From contig NZ_QCZE01000001.1 in the NCBI RefSeq assembly GCF_003075035.1, positions 1,860,759 through 1,924,758 on the forward strand: a DNA stretch of 64,000 bases, given 5' to 3'. The notes under the pieces were generated by a model. The model saw only the letters and a program-made list of their open reading frames with translations. It ran no database searches and had not been told where the DNA came from. A program made the translations under genes and the position numbers. Positions 62,137 to 64,000 of the stretch are shown one piece after another (the first letter of the stretch is position 1; each line of letters opens with the position of its first letter). The stretch comes from Zobellella maritima. Lineage in GTDB: Bacteria > Pseudomonadota > Gammaproteobacteria > Enterobacterales > Aeromonadaceae.

Positions 62137-64000
62137 TCAGGCAAATACCCCCGCTGACGCAGGCTCTCGCTCCGGATGGCCATCGGCTCCGGTCAGCGCC
62201 CGGATCTGGATAAAGTGCTCATACTCGGATACCAGATCATGCAACACATCCTCAAACAGATAGCCGGCCAGGCAGCTGCCCTCCTCCCCATCGGCCAGGA
62301 AAACCTGGAGCGCCACACTATCGGAGCGGGTGCTCGACAAGGGATCGTGGGACAAATTCAATGGCCTTGGCCTGATGTCATAGAGAAAACTACTCCCCTC
62401 GCCCGACTCGATCCTCAGCGTCAAGCCTGGCCTTACACCCTCCCCTTGCTGCGCTTCAACTGCCACCGCTTTGCCAAGCTCCCTCAGCTCCTGGGCAAAC
62501 AGCTCCACCGCCGGTTTTACCGTGGTCATTAACAAGCCGGCAGCATCCGTTTGACCCGCTCCGTGAAGGGCATGGCGCAACCGGTCGCGCCAGCCAAGTC
62601 CAGATGCCCTGGCCTGTGGCCGCGCAATCACAAACCCATCCACCTCCTGTAGCAACGCCTTGTACAAGCCTGCCATACTGGCAAACAGCACCAGGGAAAA
62701 CGGCAGCGCCGCCATCACCACCACACTTTGCAGGGCATTCAGGCCACCGGACAGCAGTAAGACAATGGTAATAGCACCGATGACGGCCGCCCAGAATGCC
62801 CGCAGAGGCACGGGCGCATCCTGATCGGCCTCCGCCAGCTCGGTGGTGAAATTGGCCAACACCAGGGCGCCGGAGTCGGCTGAGGTTACAAAGAAGAGGA
62901 CCGCCAGCACCAGTACAACGGCGGTGGTCAGCCCCACATAGGGGTATTGCTCCAACAAGGTATAAATGGTGCTCTGCGGGCTGTTCAATGCCTGCTCGCC
63001 CAGCGCCTTCAGGCCCTGGTTGGCGACCAGCTCTATGCCCGAATTGCCGAAAATCGACATCCACGCCATCATGAAGCCCAGCGGGATCAGCAGGGCTCCG
63101 ATGGTAAACTCACGAAGGGTTCGCCCCCTGGAGATGCGCGCCAGGAACATGCCGATGAAGGGCGTCCAGGCGATCCACCAGGACCAGAAAAACACCGTCC
63201 ACCAGCCTTTCCATTGTTGTGTATCCTCCCCGGAAAGCGCATAGGTATTGAAGCTCAGGGCCACAAATCCCGTTATATAATCACCGATATTCAGTACCAA
63301 CGTATCCAACAGCCCCAGGGTATTGCCCTGATAAAGCACGAACAGCAGCAATCCGCTTGCCAGCAGCATGTTGACCTCGGACAGGCGGCGAATCCCCTTG
63401 TCCACGCCACTCATGGCAGAAAAGGCCGCGATAATGACCACAGCGATAATCAACAGTACCTGGTTCGTCAGGTTCTCGGGCAAGCCGAACATAATGCCCA
63501 GGCCATAGTTCAGCTGCATGACACCGATCCCGAGGCTGGTGGCAATACCGAAGACGGTGCCGATCACGGCGGCAATATCCACCAGGTACCCGATGGGCCC
63601 ATTGATACGCTTGCCGAGCAGCGGAAACAGCGTACTGCGGATAGCCAGCGGCAGCTTGTGGCGATAGCTGAAATAGGCCAGAGCCGCCCCCATCAGGGCA
63701 TACATGGCCCAGCCGGTCAGCCCCCAGTGGAAGAAGGTCTGGGGCACGGCATGGCGCATTGCTTGCCGGCTTTCAGGGTCCAACTCAGGAGGCAACAGAT
63801 AATGAGACAGGGGTTCGGCAACGCTGAAAAACAGCACGTCAATACCAATGCCGGCGGCAAACAGCATGGCGGCCCAGGAGATCAGTGAAAACTCGGGCCT
63901 GGAGGCATCGCTCCCCAGACGCACCTTGCCGAAGCGTGACAGGCTGATGTACAGGATAAAGACCAGGTAGGCGACGGTGGCGAGCATGTAATACCAGCCG
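62137..64000 (-). CDS. BetT-like choline transporter (5' end cut by window edge)
   Basis: At least 620 residues and open at the right edge (GWYYMLATVAYLVFIL is inside the second helix). The BCCT signature is FFWSWWIAWTPFIGMFLARISRGRTLREF, and GIGIDVLFFSVAEPL replaces the GMGIG of the other two, with Asp as in H+-driven BetT. A 150-residue cytoplasmic C-terminal tail (from about GLYKALLQEVDGFV on, with FLYDIRPRPL) is typical of BetT, where it senses osmotic strength. Likely role: choline uptake feeding the BetA-GbcAB-DgcAB route. Confidence 0.9.
   Translation of the reverse strand, partial: GWYYMLATVAYLVFILYISLSRFGKVRLGSDASRPEFSLISWAAMLFAAGIGIDVLFFSVAEPLSHYLLPPELDPESRQAMRHAVPQTFFHWGLTGWAMYALMGAALAYFSYRHKLPLAIRSTLFPLLGKRINGPIGYLVDIAAVIGTVFGIATSLGIGVMQLNYGLGIMFGLPENLTNQVLLIIAVVIIAAFSAMSGVDKGIRRLSEVNMLLASGLLLFVLYQGNTLGLLDTLVLNIGDYITGFVALSFNTYALSGEDTQQWKGWWTVFFWSWWIAWTPFIGMFLARISRGRTLREFTIGALLIPLGFMMAWMSIFGNSGIELVANQGLKALGEQALNSPQSTIYTLLEQYPYVGLTTAVVLVLAVLFFVTSADSGALVLANFTTELAEADQDAPVPLRAFWAAVIGAITIVLLLSGGLNALQSVVVMAALPFSLVLFASMAGLYKALLQEVDGFVIARPQARASGLGWRDRLRHALHGAGQTDAAGLLMTTVKPAVELFAQELRELGKAVAVEAQQGEGVRPGLTLRIESGEGSSFLYDIRPRPLNLSHDPLSSTRSDSVALQVFLADGEEGSCLAGYLFEDVLHDLVSEYEHFIQIRALTGADGHPEREPASAGVFA

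Overview
The window looks like chromosomal DNA of a GC-rich (about 58-60% in coding regions) marine or salt-tolerant gammaproteobacterium. The genus cannot be read from the sequence; gene order around dgcA/dgcB/etfAB and gbdR follows the pseudomonad pattern, and an Oceanimonas/Zobellella-type host is only a guess. Nearly all of the 64 kb serves uptake and breakdown of methylated nitrogen compounds: creatinine/N-methylhydantoin, choline, glycine betaine and related betaines.

Left part (1-13.55 kb, mostly minus strand): three near-identical N-carbamoylsarcosine amidohydrolase genes (1-584, partial; 8794-9486; 12722-13411), each preceded by the same 35-bp operator-like block. Copy 2 heads an operon with ATP-dependent N-methylhydantoinase HyuA/HyuB and an NCS1 permease. 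Copy 3 heads a TRAP transporter operon. Copy 1 runs off the window and faces a divergent LysR gene. A fabB-like gene sits downstream.

13.9-18.3 kb: an iron/siderophore ABC transporter and an MFS exporter behind a Fur-box-like site. They are flanked by a short remnant of a DUF4112 gene on the left and an intact DUF4112 gene on the right. Then come yqaE/Pmp3, purU and a DMT exporter.

21.3-37.2 kb: an operon with a DapA-like lyase, aldehyde dehydrogenase, DadA-like FAD oxidase and the reductase of a Rieske demethylase; its LysR regulator; the divergent Rieske oxygenase (GbcA-like); a ProV-ProW-ProX betaine ABC importer; an MmgE/PrpD protein with two SDRs; and azlCD.

37.2-40.5 kb: an AT-rich island that I read as two integron-type gene cassettes. 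One full attC-like site (38472-38564) and one interrupted attC-like half site follow their genes. The second cassette holds a soluble protein plus a four-helix membrane protein laid out like lambda RexA/RexB, a candidate anti-phage system. An IS3 remnant and a proC-like pseudogene close the island.

40.7-50.5 kb: a BCCT transporter, a TetR gene with a perfect operator, an enolase-superfamily enzyme and an MDR dehydrogenase, a LysR gene, a MITE-like element, a BetA-like GMC dehydrogenase, a small cupin and a ProC-like reductase. 50.7-64 kb: the dimethylglycine operon (M19 dipeptidase-like, DUF5943, dgcA, dgcB, etfA, etfB), gbdR and two more BCCT carriers, the last BetT-like and cut by the window end.

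Together, choline -> betaine -> dimethylglycine -> sarcosine, and creatinine -> N-methylhydantoin -> N-carbamoylsarcosine -> sarcosine, converge on sarcosine. Sarcosine oxidase, BetB and creatinine deaminase are not in this window. PurU may handle the one-carbon units released.
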